Source of the DNA: UBA5614 sp963667535
GTDB taxonomy: Bacteria; Cloacimonadota; Cloacimonadia; Cloacimonadales; Cloacimonadaceae
Assembly: GCA_963667535.2 (NCBI GenBank)
Contig: CAXXDU010000002.1
Span: forward strand, 1,364,001 to 1,428,000
Length of the DNA stretch: 64,000 nt
Direction: 5' to 3'
Below are positions 23,691 to 33,355 of this stretch, in pieces (the first letter of the stretch is position 1; the number at the start of each line of letters is the position of its first letter). The position numbers and the translations under genes were made by a program. The notes beneath the pieces are model-generated. The model saw nothing but the letters and a program-made list of their open reading frames with translations, was not told the origin of the DNA and searched no databases.

Positions 23691-24428
23691 ATGAAGGACG
23701 TTTTCAAAAAACTGTCGCATTATGATGCCGGGAAGGTGCTTGATGCAGCTACAGGACGCGGTGACTTTATCAATGTAATCAAGCAGCATTTCAAATCCTA
23801 TGACCAGATTATTGGCATAGACCAATCCGAAGCAGCAATCAAACAAGCACAAAAGTTATTTCCCGAAAATAACATTGAGCTATACAAAATGAATCTGGAA
23901 AAATTATCCTATGCTGATAGTTACTTTGATACTGTAACAATATCTAATTCTCTGCATCATCTGGAGCACCCTGAAAAGGTCTTCACTGAATTATTCAGAG
24001 TGTTACGTCCCGGAGGTATGCTTGTCATGGTGGAGATGTATAAAGACGGCAAACAGACAGCCGCACAGCAGACCCATATCGAGATGCATCATTGGTTTGC
24101 CAGCATAGATACACTGAATAAAGCATTTCACCGTGAAACCTATCTGAAAGATGAACTGGCAGATTTTGCCACTAAGTTGCATCTGAATAAAATGGATATA
24201 GAGGACTTTTATATTCCTGTCGATAATCCGACCGATTCCAAAACTATAGAGCCTCTGATTAAAAACGTGCAGGAATGGATTAAAAAGTGTGAATCTATTC
24301 CAGAAGCTAAAAATATTTGCTGTGAAGGCATAAAAATAATAGAAAGAATTAAATCCATCGGTTGCGTCAGCGCCAGCAGGCTGCTGATCACCGGGAATAA
24401 ACGTAACGATAAAAAACACAATCAATAG
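23691..24428 (+). CDS. SAM-dependent methyltransferase (type 11)
   Basis: Class I Rossmann methyltransferase, 245 residues. Motif I is VLDAATGRGDF (residues 17-27), the acidic end of strand 2 is in IIGIDQSEAA, motif post-II is DSYFDTVTISNSLHHL, and motif III is LRPGGMLVMVEMYKD. The C-terminal 100 residues carry the substrate-specific part. The substrate is not predictable. GCGAGGAA lies upstream of the ATG. It starts a run with rho and the U32 peptidase with gaps of under 15 nt, so co-transcription is likely. Confidence 0.85.
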   Translation: MKDVFKKLSHYDAGKVLDAATGRGDFINVIKQHFKSYDQIIGIDQSEAAIKQAQKLFPENNIELYKMNLEKLSYADSYFDTVTISNSLHHLEHPEKVFTELFRVLRPGGMLVMVEMYKDGKQTAAQQTHIEMHHWFASIDTLNKAFHRETYLKDELADFATKLHLNKMDIEDFYIPVDNPTDSKTIEPLIKNVQEWIKKCESIPEAKNICCEGIKIIERIKSIGCVSASRLLITGNKRNDKKHNQ

Positions 24429-24436
24429 GAGCACAC

Positions 24437-25696
24437 ATGAACCTCGATGATGATTTATTTGAATTAAATCAAACCCAACTGAATAAAGTAGCCAAAGAAT
24501 GCGGTTTGCAAGGCTACACACAAATGAAGAAACATGAATTAATCTTTGGTATCTTTGAATTTCGGGCAGGCCAGGAAGGACTTGCGTTTGTAACTGGTTG
24601 TCTGGAAATAATGGATGATGGCTTTGGTTTCCTGCGCTTTCCGGATAACAATTACAATCCTGGTAGAGATGACGTATATGTTTCTCTGACGCAAATCAGG
24701 CGCTTTAACCTCAAAAAAGGACATATGGTATCCGGTCCTGTGCGTTCTCCCAAAGAAGGTGAGAAATATTATGCACTACTCAGAGTGGAATCAATCAATT
24801 ACTCTTCGCCTAATAGCACTCAGGACATGAGACTGTTTGATGAGCTTACACCCTATTATCCAACTGAAAGACTAAATCTTGAATATGACCCCAAGAACTT
24901 TTCCACCCGCATAATCAATCTCTTTACTCCCATCGGAAAAGGACAGCGCGGCTTGATAGTCGCAGCTCCCAGAACAGGTAAGACCACACTCCTGCAGGAT
25001 ACAGCCAATGCCATTCTGACTAATCACCCCGAAGTGCATCTGATTGTGTTGCTCGTGGATGAACGTCCCGAGGAAGTAACAGAAATGAAGAAGATACTCA
25101 AACCCGGCAATAAAGAAGTTATCAGTTCCACCTTTGATGAATCTCCCCGTAATCATACAAATGTATCCGAAATGGTTTTGGAAAAAGCCAAGCGTATGGT
25201 GGAGATGAATCTTGATGTGGTTATTGTTTTGGATAGTATCACACGTCTGGCTAGAGCCTACAACAGCGTGATGCCTTCCAGCGGAAAAGTACTTTCCGGT
25301 GGTATTGATGCCAATGGTTTAATCAAACCTAAGAAGTTTTTTGGTTCAGCCCGTAACACAGAAGAAGCAGGCAGTCTGACCATTATTGCCACAGCTTTGG
25401 TAGATACCGGCAGTAAAATGGACCAGGTTATCTTTGAAGAATTCAAAGGAACCGGAAATATGGAATTGCAGCTTGATAGAAGCATTTCTGATATGAGATT
25501 GTATCCCGCAATAGATTTAGTCAAATCTGGCACACGCAGAGAAGAACTACTGCTTACCAAAAACGAGCTAAACCGCATGTATGTTCTGCGTAAGTTCCTC
25601 AAAACTGTAAGCCCGATTCAGGGAATAGAAACTCTGCGTAAGAAGATGGCGGTTACTGAAACTAATTATGACCTGCTTAATTCTATGAGCAATTAA
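24437..25696 (+). CDS. rho: Transcription termination factor Rho
   Basis: Hexameric RNA helicase that ends transcription. 419 residues: a Rho-N helical domain (LNQTQLNKVAKECGLQGYTQ), the cold-shock-like primary RNA-binding domain (MDDGFGFLRFPDNNY, DVYVSLTQIRRFNLK), Walker A at about residues 178-184 (PRTGKTT), Walker B region VHLIVLLVDERPEEVTEM, and the Q-loop and R-loop region SSGKVLSGGIDANGL. It lacks the long N-terminal insertions seen in some phyla. TAGGAG precedes the ATG. Confidence 0.97.
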   Translation: MNLDDDLFELNQTQLNKVAKECGLQGYTQMKKHELIFGIFEFRAGQEGLAFVTGCLEIMDDGFGFLRFPDNNYNPGRDDVYVSLTQIRRFNLKKGHMVSGPVRSPKEGEKYYALLRVESINYSSPNSTQDMRLFDELTPYYPTERLNLEYDPKNFSTRIINLFTPIGKGQRGLIVAAPRTGKTTLLQDTANAILTNHPEVHLIVLLVDERPEEVTEMKKILKPGNKEVISSTFDESPRNHTNVSEMVLEKAKRMVEMNLDVVIVLDSITRLARAYNSVMPSSGKVLSGGIDANGLIKPKKFFGSARNTEEAGSLTIIATALVDTGSKMDQVIFEEFKGTGNMELQLDRSISDMRLYPAIDLVKSGTRREELLLTKNELNRMYVLRKFLKTVSPIQGIETLRKKMAVTETNYDLLNSMSN

Positions 25697-25708
25697 TCTA
25701 TAGAATAA

Positions 25709-26938
25709 ATGGAAATAGTCGCACCAGCCGGCAATTTTGAAAAATTGCAATATGCTCTGGCTTATCATGCAGATGCTGTGTATCTGGCAGGGCAGAACTA
25801 TGGCTTAAGAGCGTTTGCAGGTAATTTTTCCCTAACAGAGCTCAAAGCTGCCGTAGCTTATGCTCACGCTTTGGGCAAACGTGTTTTCCTCACTCTCAAT
25901 GTTTTCTCCCGTAATGACGATATTCAGGCTCTTCCGGATTTTCTGAAAGAACTGAATAGCATTGATCTGGATGCTATCATCGTATCTGAGCCCGGAACTC
26001 TATCATTAGTAAAAAAGCATACCTGTTTCCCGATTCATCTCAGTACACAAGCTAATACGACTAATTGGCAGGCTGTCAGCTTCTGGCAAGAGATGGGTGT
26101 TAGCAGAGTTATTCTGGCTAGAGAAGTTTCCTATGCTGAAACCATGGAAATCAGAAATAGAATCCCTGATATGCAACTGGAAGTTTTTATTCACGGTGCT
26201 ATGTGTATGGCATGGTCAGGTCGTTGTCTGATGAGCGCTTTACTCAACGACAGAAGCGGCAATCAAGGGCAGTGTACACATCCTTGCCGTTGGGAATGGA
26301 ATCTGACAGAGCCCACCCGACCGGGGCAGGTCTTTTCCGTTGAAGAAGATGAACGGGGCAGCTATCTGATGCACTCCAAGGACCTTTGTCTGCTAAAAGA
26401 AATGCCATTGATAAACAGTTCCGGCATTGCTGCCGGAAAGATTGAAGGCAGAATGAAAAGCACTTATTATACAGCATTGATGAGCAGAACTTATCAGGAA
26501 GCGCGGACATTGTTAAATACAGAATTAGACTCCTGGCAACGCTTAGCCGGAGAAGTCAATAAAGTTAATCACAGACCATATTTTCCGGGATTCTTTTATA
26601 AAGATGATAAGGATAAGTATTCGGCATCGCTACCTGATATCTGTCTGGATGATTACAATGTTGATTGGCAGTATTGCGGGAAAGTAACAAAGGCAGAAAA
26701 CGGCTTATTATGGTTCGATTGTCTTTCCAAAATAGTGATAGGCGATAGAATCCAGGTTATTTTTCCTGACAGATCTGATGATATTGCCTGCACTGTAAAC
26801 AAAATTTATGATGATGAAAGCAACGAAGTAACAATGACCAAACCCAACCGCAGCTTTGCCTTGCCGATTACCACAACCAAAGCAGAATGGGGTCTGGTGC
26901 GTAAACTGGATTTAGGGTATACGGATAATAATGTATAA
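25709..26938 (+). CDS. Peptidase U32 family protein (tRNA/rRNA hydroxylation type)
   Basis: 409 residues with the U32 domain: EIVAPAGNFEKLQYALAYHA at the start, DAVYLAGQNYGLRAFAGNF, HLSTQANTTNW and the family signature EVFIHGAMCMAWSGRCLMS with conserved cysteines, followed by NQGQCTHPCRW. Relatives include TrhP/YegQ, which make hydroxyuridine in RNA using prephenate and iron-sulfur chemistry; the peptidase name is historical. The C-terminal part holds a small beta domain. Its end overlaps the next gene by 8 nt. Confidence 0.9.
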   Translation: MEIVAPAGNFEKLQYALAYHADAVYLAGQNYGLRAFAGNFSLTELKAAVAYAHALGKRVFLTLNVFSRNDDIQALPDFLKELNSIDLDAIIVSEPGTLSLVKKHTCFPIHLSTQANTTNWQAVSFWQEMGVSRVILAREVSYAETMEIRNRIPDMQLEVFIHGAMCMAWSGRCLMSALLNDRSGNQGQCTHPCRWEWNLTEPTRPGQVFSVEEDERGSYLMHSKDLCLLKEMPLINSSGIAAGKIEGRMKSTYYTALMSRTYQEARTLLNTELDSWQRLAGEVNKVNHRPYFPGFFYKDDKDKYSASLPDICLDDYNVDWQYCGKVTKAENGLLWFDCLSKIVIGDRIQVIFPDRSDDIACTVNKIYDDESNEVTMTKPNRSFALPITTTKAEWGLVRKLDLGYTDNNV

Positions 26939-28076
26939 AATAAAACTGATAACATCACTAATAATTCTTTCGCTGATAAGCTCTACTCTTTTGCAGAGTA
27001 TCATTAAACCTGAGATTCAATCAATTATAGATAACTACGATAAGGGTGAAACAAATACTTGTATATCCTTGCTGCAATCCGCCCTGCCTGTCACTCCTGA
27101 AGAGAACGCGATTGTATTGTACTATAAAGCCATAATGGATAAAGATATTGAAACTGCAAAAACAAATTTCTCAACGTTGATAAAAAGTTATCCCAAGACT
27201 CGCTATGCCCAGAAAGCCATGATTGAACTGGGTAATCAATGCTTGCTAGACAGAGAATATGAAAAGGCACTGAACTATTATCGCAGTATTACAGACCCGG
27301 ACCTGGTGGAAAAAGATTACTGGATTGCCAATGTGTATTACCAGATGAGCGATTATCAGAATTCCATAGCTTCCGGTAACCAATTCATTCGCTATGCTAA
27401 ATTTGGTCCGATGATTGAGGATATTTACTATTTGGTTGCAGATTCATATTTTAGCCTGGCTCAGTACAATAATACAATTTCCACCTTAAAAAAGCTACTG
27501 GCACAACCGAATACACTTGATGACGAGCAATATCTGCGATACCGTTACGGTTATGCCTGTGAGTTACTGGGAAACCGTCAGGAGGCAATTTCTCAATACA
27601 AACAAGGTATTGAAAAAGACCGTTTCTCGTCACTGGCGTACTTAATCGAAGACAGATTGTTTGATATGCGTGGGAAATACGGCAGCTCTCTTGATTTGAG
27701 CTTTCTTTATCCGTTCTCAGATAGTCCTTTACCTGATATTGTCATCGAAGAACAACTCAAAGCAGAAGAGGAAGCTGAACAGGAAAAGCAGGACTCAACT
27801 TTAGTCGTAATCGATAATCAGCCTAAACGATTAGATGCTGCTCCTGATAGTGGTCTGTATTTACAAGCAGGACGTTTCAGTCTGGAAAAGAATGCTCTCA
27901 AGCTTTGCGAGCAGATAATCAAGCTAAAACTGAATGCTCTGTATTATAAATCTACCCAGTTTAAAGATGTCTCCTGGGTAGTTGTTATCGGTCCCTATCA
28001 GACTCAGGAAGAAGCCCAGACAGCAAAAGACACGTTAAAAGATAATCTGATTGATTCCTTCATCATAGAAAGATAA
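26931..28076 (+). CDS. TPR and SPOR domain envelope protein
   Basis: 381 residues. The N-terminal hydrophobic segment (about 4-24) suggests export. Residues about 45-250 form several TPR-like helix pairs (SYPKTRYAQKAMIELGNQ, DIYYLVADSYFSLAQYN, YRYGYACELLGNRQEAISQY). A linker rich in Glu and Lys follows, and the last 70 residues are a SPOR domain (LYLQAGRFSLEKNALKLCEQ, VVIGPYQTQEEAQTAKD) that binds denuded peptidoglycan at the division site. A periplasmic scaffold role is likely. It overlaps the U32 gene, indicating translational coupling. Confidence 0.85.
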   Translation: MYKIKLITSLIILSLISSTLLQSIIKPEIQSIIDNYDKGETNTCISLLQSALPVTPEENAIVLYYKAIMDKDIETAKTNFSTLIKSYPKTRYAQKAMIELGNQCLLDREYEKALNYYRSITDPDLVEKDYWIANVYYQMSDYQNSIASGNQFIRYAKFGPMIEDIYYLVADSYFSLAQYNNTISTLKKLLAQPNTLDDEQYLRYRYGYACELLGNRQEAISQYKQGIEKDRFSSLAYLIEDRLFDMRGKYGSSLDLSFLYPFSDSPLPDIVIEEQLKAEEEAEQEKQDSTLVVIDNQPKRLDAAPDSGLYLQAGRFSLEKNALKLCEQIIKLKLNALYYKSTQFKDVSWVVVIGPYQTQEEAQTAKDTLKDNLIDSFIIER

Positions 28077-28131
28077 GCTGCAAACCATGAAACTTCCTTA
28101 TTTACTTCTCCTTTCCCTCTTGCTTGACTCA

Positions 28132-28200
28132 GAGAGTCTTCAGGGAGTCTACAGGGAGTCATCAGGGACTTTAGTCCCACAAAACCCCCTTCAGAGTCTC
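28132..28200. repeat. 11-nt phased palindromic element (copy B), abutting mutS
   Basis: GAGTC occurs at 28134, 28145 and 28156, followed by GGGACTTTAGTCCC (28165-28178). Inverted words end at 28178, 28189 and 28200. All steps are 11 nt. Near-copy of 1957-2025. It ends two bases before the mutS start codon. Confidence 0.75.
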
Positions 28201-28202
28201 TT

Positions 28203-30860
28203 ATGAGTACAAAAGTGAGACAGGCGATTAAAGAGGAGCAAAGCGGGGACGTCAAAGTAACTCCCATGCTGAAACAGTATCTGGATATTAAACAGGCGCA
28301 TCCTGATAAACTGGTTCTCTTTCGTATGGGTGACTTTTACGAAACCTTCTTTGAAGATGCCTATACTACTTCAAAAGTACTCAATATTACACTGACCACC
28401 CGCAACAAGCATAATGATAATCCTGTTCCTCTGGCTGGTTTTCCTTATCATGCTCTGGATAATTATCTGGATAAATTGATTAAAGCAGGCTTGAAGGTAG
28501 CTATCTGTGAGCAGATGGAAGACCCCAAACAAGCTGTAGGAATTGTCAAAAGAGGCATCACAGAAATCATTACTCCCGGAGCTATACTAGACCAGAACCT
28601 GATTGACATGCATGATAACAACTTTTTATGTAGCGTGTATTTCGAAAAGAAACCTGACATAATCGGCTTGGCAAGTCTTGATATCTCTACTGCTGACTTC
28701 CGCTTTACGGAAGTTACTATGGATGACTTTTACAACGAGATTCAACGTTTGCATCCGGCTGAAATCATAGTTAACAATACTGAGACAGAGCGTTGGCTTG
28801 GTGAAATCCTGTCAGAAACCAAACCGACTGTTACCGTTTTCGATAACTGGCAGTTTCAACCCACAGAAGCAATTCAATTACTAAAAAAACACTTTAAAGT
28901 GAAATCTCTGGAGAGCTTTGGTGCACACAATAAAACTATGGGAGCTACTGCTGCAGGCGCTGCTTTAGCTTATGTGCAATCGCTTTATAATGACAATCTG
29001 AAACATGTAGCCAGTTTGCGCTACTACTCCCTTAGCAGCTATATGCAATTAGACGAAGTAACCAGACGCAATCTGGAACTTATGCGCTCCATGCGATATG
29101 GTAATAAAACCGGTAGTTTAGTAGAAATAATTGACCAGACGCTTACTCCGATGGGCTCCAGACTATTACACCAATGGCTGCTCCATCCCCTGCTGGATAT
29201 AAATGAAATTACTCAAAGACAAGACATCGTTGCTTTGTTTTTAAGTAATTTTCCCAACCTGAAAGACCTGAGAGAAAAACTTAAAGATGTAGGCGACATC
29301 AGCCGGTTAATATCCAAGATTGGCTCATCAAGAATCAATCCCAGAGAAATCATAGCTTTGCAGTCATATTTGCTGGTTCTCAAGGAACTCAGCCGCATAT
29401 TGAACAGCTTTAGTAATAACACTACATATCAATGGCTGGAATTACTGAATGGTTTTGATGACCTGATTGAGAAGATAGATGCTGCAATTACTGAAAGACC
29501 TCCGCTTGTCATTACTGACGGGGGAATATTCAAACAAAACTATCACAATGAACTGGATGAACTACTATCCATCAGCCATGATGGTAAATCGTGGATTGCC
29601 CAGTTGGAAGATGACGAAAGAAAGAAAACCGGTATTCCCACTCTAAAAATCGGATATAACAAAGTATTTGGCTATTATATCGAAGTTTCTACCGCCCATC
29701 GTAGTAAGGTGCCTGATTATTACATCGGAAAACAGACACTGGTTAATGCTGAACGCTTCATTTCTCCACGTTTAAAGGAATATGAATCAAAGGTTCTCAG
29801 TGCTGAAGAGAGAATAAAAAGTCTCGAATATGAATTGTTTAAAGACTTCAGAGTTTATCTGGGTGAACAGATTTCCAGATTACAAAGTCTTTCTGAAGTA
29901 GTGGCATTGATTGATGTTTATTGTGGGTTGGCTTTCCTAGCACATCAGAATAATTACTCAAGACCTGTTTTCACAGAAGAACGAACACTCAACATAGTCA
30001 ATGGCAGACATCCTGTGATAGAAAAATTACTGGTTGGCGAAGAGTTTATTCCCAATGATACAATGCTAAACAGCACTGATAATAGAATAGCAATTATTAC
30101 AGGTCCGAATATGGCAGGGAAATCCACATATCTGAGACAAATCGGCTTGATAGTTATCATGGCTCAGATTGGTAGTTTTGTGCCCGCCGCGAGCATAGAA
30201 ACCCCCTTATATGACAGAATCTTTACCAGAGTCGGAGCTTCTGATAATCTGGCACAGGGTCAGAGTACATTCCTGGTTGAAATGATTGAGACTGCTAATA
30301 TTCTGCATTCTGCCACACCTGATTCTCTGATACTATTGGATGAAATCGGACGTGGAACTTCCACTTTTGATGGACTTAGTCTGGCTTGGTCTATCGTGGA
30401 ATACATTGAAAAGATGGTGTCGGCTATGACTCTTTTTGCTACCCATTATCACGAACTCACAGAGTTGGAAAATCTTTATCCCGCAGTAAAGAATTATAAT
30501 ATAGCTGTGAAAGAATGGCATGACCAAATGATATTCCTGAGAAAGATTGAGCGGGGTGGGGCAGACCAAAGTTATGGTATTCAGGTTGCCAGATTAGCCG
30601 GTATTCCGGATAAAGTAGTGCGCAGAGCCAAAGACATTCTCAGGAATCTGGAAGAACACGAAATCAGCCCGCAAGGACTGACAAACACCATCAGGAAAAG
30701 ACTGAACCAGAGTTTACCCCAGATGGAAATCTTTGAAGTACTACTCGATAAGACAGAAGAAAAAGATACTTTCATTCAGGAGATAAAAAACCTTGACTTG
30801 AATGAACTAACGCCTATACAGGCATGGCAATTCCTGAAGGATTTGCAGAATAGATTATAA
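28203..30860 (+). CDS. mutS: DNA mismatch repair protein MutS
   Basis: Mismatch sensor ATPase, 885 residues, full length. Domain I has the mismatch-wedge motif GDFYETFFEDA. The ATPase domain has Walker A GPNMAGKST (634-642), Walker B LILLDEIGRGTS and the FATHYHEL motif. A C-terminal LPQMEIFE region resembles the tetramerisation end of MutS1. The start is uncertain: ATG 28203 directly follows the palindromic element and lacks a ribosome binding site, while in-frame GTG 28215 and ATG 28266 are alternatives, the latter beginning at the conserved MLKQYLDIK. Confidence 0.95.
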   Translation: MSTKVRQAIKEEQSGDVKVTPMLKQYLDIKQAHPDKLVLFRMGDFYETFFEDAYTTSKVLNITLTTRNKHNDNPVPLAGFPYHALDNYLDKLIKAGLKVAICEQMEDPKQAVGIVKRGITEIITPGAILDQNLIDMHDNNFLCSVYFEKKPDIIGLASLDISTADFRFTEVTMDDFYNEIQRLHPAEIIVNNTETERWLGEILSETKPTVTVFDNWQFQPTEAIQLLKKHFKVKSLESFGAHNKTMGATAAGAALAYVQSLYNDNLKHVASLRYYSLSSYMQLDEVTRRNLELMRSMRYGNKTGSLVEIIDQTLTPMGSRLLHQWLLHPLLDINEITQRQDIVALFLSNFPNLKDLREKLKDVGDISRLISKIGSSRINPREIIALQSYLLVLKELSRILNSFSNNTTYQWLELLNGFDDLIEKIDAAITERPPLVITDGGIFKQNYHNELDELLSISHDGKSWIAQLEDDERKKTGIPTLKIGYNKVFGYYIEVSTAHRSKVPDYYIGKQTLVNAERFISPRLKEYESKVLSAEERIKSLEYELFKDFRVYLGEQISRLQSLSEVVALIDVYCGLAFLAHQNNYSRPVFTEERTLNIVNGRHPVIEKLLVGEEFIPNDTMLNSTDNRIAIITGPNMAGKSTYLRQIGLIVIMAQIGSFVPAASIETPLYDRIFTRVGASDNLAQGQSTFLVEMIETANILHSATPDSLILLDEIGRGTSTFDGLSLAWSIVEYIEKMVSAMTLFATHYHELTELENLYPAVKNYNIAVKEWHDQMIFLRKIERGGADQSYGIQVARLAGIPDKVVRRAKDILRNLEEHEISPQGLTNTIRKRLNQSLPQMEIFEVLLDKTEEKDTFIQEIKNLDLNELTPIQAWQFLKDLQNRL

Positions 30861-30883
30861 CTTTTCAAGAGAAGGCATTAATT

Positions 30884-32644
30884 ATGACATGGTTAAAACA
30901 AAAACGAGCTAATTCAAACGGTAACAATTCCATACTTTTATTGTGGCTTGGTGCGATTATCCTCTCAATGACAATCGGTTGTGCAGTCCAAAGAGCTGAT
31001 AGTGCCGGACAAATAAACGGAGTTTACATCAAGAAACAAGATTTCATGAATTCTTTCAAGGGACATTTTACAGGATTTGTCCTGGAAAAAGACAGAACTC
31101 CCAGTGAAGCTGAGAAGCGCGAGATGTTTAATACTACCTGGAGAGATATCACAATTCACGTTATCCTCAAAGAATACTTTAAAAAGTATGGAATCAGTGT
31201 ATCACAACAGGAAATTATCGATACACTGTTAAATAACATACCGTCGACTATGTATAAAGCTCCTCTGTTCCAAATCAATGGAGTCTTTGACAAGTCGCTT
31301 TACGTACAGGCATTATTGGCTGAAGATTCACAGAAACTTGATTGGCTGAAGAGTTATTACTTCAATTATTATATCCCGATTGCCAAGCTAAAACTGAAAC
31401 TGCAAAAAGATGAAATCATCGGCAAGAAGGAAATAGGTAAGCTTGATAAAATTCTAAATAGCTCAGCAGATATTGATTGGGTTGTGTTTGACCCAAACCT
31501 TACAAAAGTTGAAGTTCCTCAGTCGGAAATCGAAAACTATTATCATGGACATATGGACGAGTTTCAGATAAAACCTTTTGCCAGCTTTGGCTGGGTAGCT
31601 GTGCCCATTACGCTGAATGACGTTGATGTCAGCAAAGCGAAAGCAAAAATTGATTCACTCTATTTTGAATTGACCAATGGCGGTTCATTCATCTATCTGG
31701 TTGAACAGTTTTCGCAATCAGGGACTGCCAAGTCAGGCGGGTCAATGGGATTTATAAAAACGGAAGAACTACCCCCGGCTGTCAGTAAAGCAATCGAAGG
31801 ATTGGACAAAAACAGTTTTACCAGACCGGTTAGACTAACTAATGCCTGGGTTATTTATCAATTATTAGAACACACCAAGAGTCTGGTGAAACTAAATGAA
31901 TTGGTTATTAAAATAGCTCCGGGTGAAGAAACAAAGAATGCAGCACAGGGAGATGCTATCCAGTTGAGAGATCTGGCTTTGCAACTGGGACTTGAGACAG
32001 CTGCTCAGGAGATGGACCTGAAATATAAACTTAGTGGGATTGTAGACAAGGATTCATTGTGGTTAAAAGACGGGGATATTAGTGCTGTACTAACAGACAG
32101 AGCTTATACTCAAAAACCGGGTTCTATCCTGGAACCTGTCTATTCTGAAAGTATGCGTGCCTGGATTTTGGCATCTGTAATTGATGTACAGCCCTATCAA
32201 TATCAGCCTTTGATCAGTGTTAGCGACAAAATCAATGCGAAGATGAAATTAAGTAAACAAATGTCTAAGACTATGGAAGAAGTTGTAAACTGGTCTCAGC
32301 TCAATAAATCAAATCAAATCAAAGCTGCGCAGAGTCAATCGCTGCCAATGCTTAAAACATATTCATTACTGGTAACCGGTACTGTAATGGAACAACCAAT
32401 AAGAAGTTGTTTTGTCGATATCGTTACATGCTATCAGCAAAAGAAACAGCAAATTCCATATCGGATTGGAGACAAGATATTGCTACCGGTTGTTTCCAAC
32501 ATCAGAAATGTAAGTCCGCCCATATTTACTCAAAGTGATATCCGAAAATACTATTTTGAGTATTTAAATGCTGATTGGTTTGACAAATGGCTCAATGCTG
32601 AAATAAAAAAGACAGATTTAAAAATATGGGCATCATATCCTTAA
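30884..32644 (+). CDS. Parvulin-type peptidyl-prolyl isomerase (SurA/PrsA-like foldase)
   Basis: 586 residues. A hydrophobic segment (about 17-33) ends in SMTIGC, so it may be a lipoprotein or simply anchored. A SurA-N-like helical chaperone region follows (EKREMFNTTWRDITIHVILK). The parvulin PPIase domain spans about residues 225-330 (LTNGGSFIYLVEQFSQSG, SGGSMGFIKTEELPPAV, VRLTNAWVIYQLLE). The rest is chaperone-like helical sequence. It probably assists folding of exported proteins and barrels in the periplasm. GAGAAGG precedes the ATG. Confidence 0.85.
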   Translation: MTWLKQKRANSNGNNSILLLWLGAIILSMTIGCAVQRADSAGQINGVYIKKQDFMNSFKGHFTGFVLEKDRTPSEAEKREMFNTTWRDITIHVILKEYFKKYGISVSQQEIIDTLLNNIPSTMYKAPLFQINGVFDKSLYVQALLAEDSQKLDWLKSYYFNYYIPIAKLKLKLQKDEIIGKKEIGKLDKILNSSADIDWVVFDPNLTKVEVPQSEIENYYHGHMDEFQIKPFASFGWVAVPITLNDVDVSKAKAKIDSLYFELTNGGSFIYLVEQFSQSGTAKSGGSMGFIKTEELPPAVSKAIEGLDKNSFTRPVRLTNAWVIYQLLEHTKSLVKLNELVIKIAPGEETKNAAQGDAIQLRDLALQLGLETAAQEMDLKYKLSGIVDKDSLWLKDGDISAVLTDRAYTQKPGSILEPVYSESMRAWILASVIDVQPYQYQPLISVSDKINAKMKLSKQMSKTMEEVVNWSQLNKSNQIKAAQSQSLPMLKTYSLLVTGTVMEQPIRSCFVDIVTCYQQKKQQIPYRIGDKILLPVVSNIRNVSPPIFTQSDIRKYYFEYLNADWFDKWLNAEIKKTDLKIWASYP

Positions 32645-32692
32645 GAACATTTAAATTTAGAATCATCAGAAAAGACAGACATAAAAGAAATC

Positions 32693-32725
32693 AAAGGCAG
32701 TTGTACAATCAACTGCCTTTCATTT
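32693..32725 (+). terminator. Likely terminator after the parvulin gene
   Basis: The perfect stem AAAGGCAGTTG/CAACTGCCTTT with loop TACAAT is followed by a T-rich CATTTTG. Confidence 0.65.
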
Positions 32726-33169
32726 TGTCCACCCACTTTACATACTATTATCCTTTAAAAATGTTGATATAATAGCCCTGTATTGTCCTTAGGGTAAACA
32801 CATTTGCCACCCTAATACCTCCCTTACAATTCCTATGTTTCCGTTTAGGCAATTCAAGAGAGATTAAATACCGGTATTAAAGCCCAGCCTAAGGTCAGAG
32901 CAGGTTTAAATGCAATTACGAATAAAGAATTTCTGATTTCGAATTGATTATAGAGCTATCTAAACTTCAGGAAATCGTAAGTGCTTATATATGAATACTC
33001 TCCTGCTTGATGCTTACTGCAAGCACTAAGGATCAAGCAGGCAACTACTAAGATAGTAGTAAGACTGATTACCTGGAGGATACTTGTGGCATTGTCTTTT
33101 AGACGGTAAGTGTAACACAGGATTCTTATGCTCATTATTCATTGCTTAAACGATACTACGGATATTAAA
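32726..33169. other. Gene-free stretch with inverted repeats
   Basis: CAGCCTAAGGTCAGAGCA (32884-32901) repeats the element at 2243. An inverted repeat CCTGCTTGAT/ATCAAGCAGG (33002-33011 and 33032-33041) is followed directly by an ACTAC/GTAGT hairpin (33044-33060). No gene is supported. Confidence 0.5.
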
Positions 33170-33224
33170 GAGGTTTCTAAGGGGTATATAAGGGCAAACC
33201 CCTTATATACCCCTTACATCTCTG
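33170..33224. repeat. 11-nt phased palindromic element (copy C)
   Basis: Consecutive 11-mers: GAGGTTTCTAA (33170), GGGGTATATAA (33181), GGGCAAACCCC (33192), TTATATACCCC (33203) and TTACATCTCTG (33214). The element at 50958 has the same series with small changes, and similarity continues into the flanks. Confidence 0.8.
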
Positions 33225-33355
33225 ACCAATACCCCTTGGATTGTTTAAGGAATAAGAGAGAAAGTAAAGCGATGAATAAACTCATTATTTCCCTTGACCT
33301 TAGATTTAAAGCAATAACTATAGTATTATTGAAAAGTATCACTTAGGGGGAACCG

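Noticed and set aside
24003..24521. 172-codon minus-strand frame across the methyltransferase-rho junction
   Set aside because: Antisense shadow spanning two well-supported genes.
32726..33169. A riboswitch or small RNA in the gap before the beta-helix gene
   Set aside because: Two inverted repeats are present, but no known consensus, promoter or terminator pairing could be recognised.
33128..33346. 72-codon frame before the beta-helix gene
   Set aside because: It reads straight through 11-nt phased element C and has no family resemblance.
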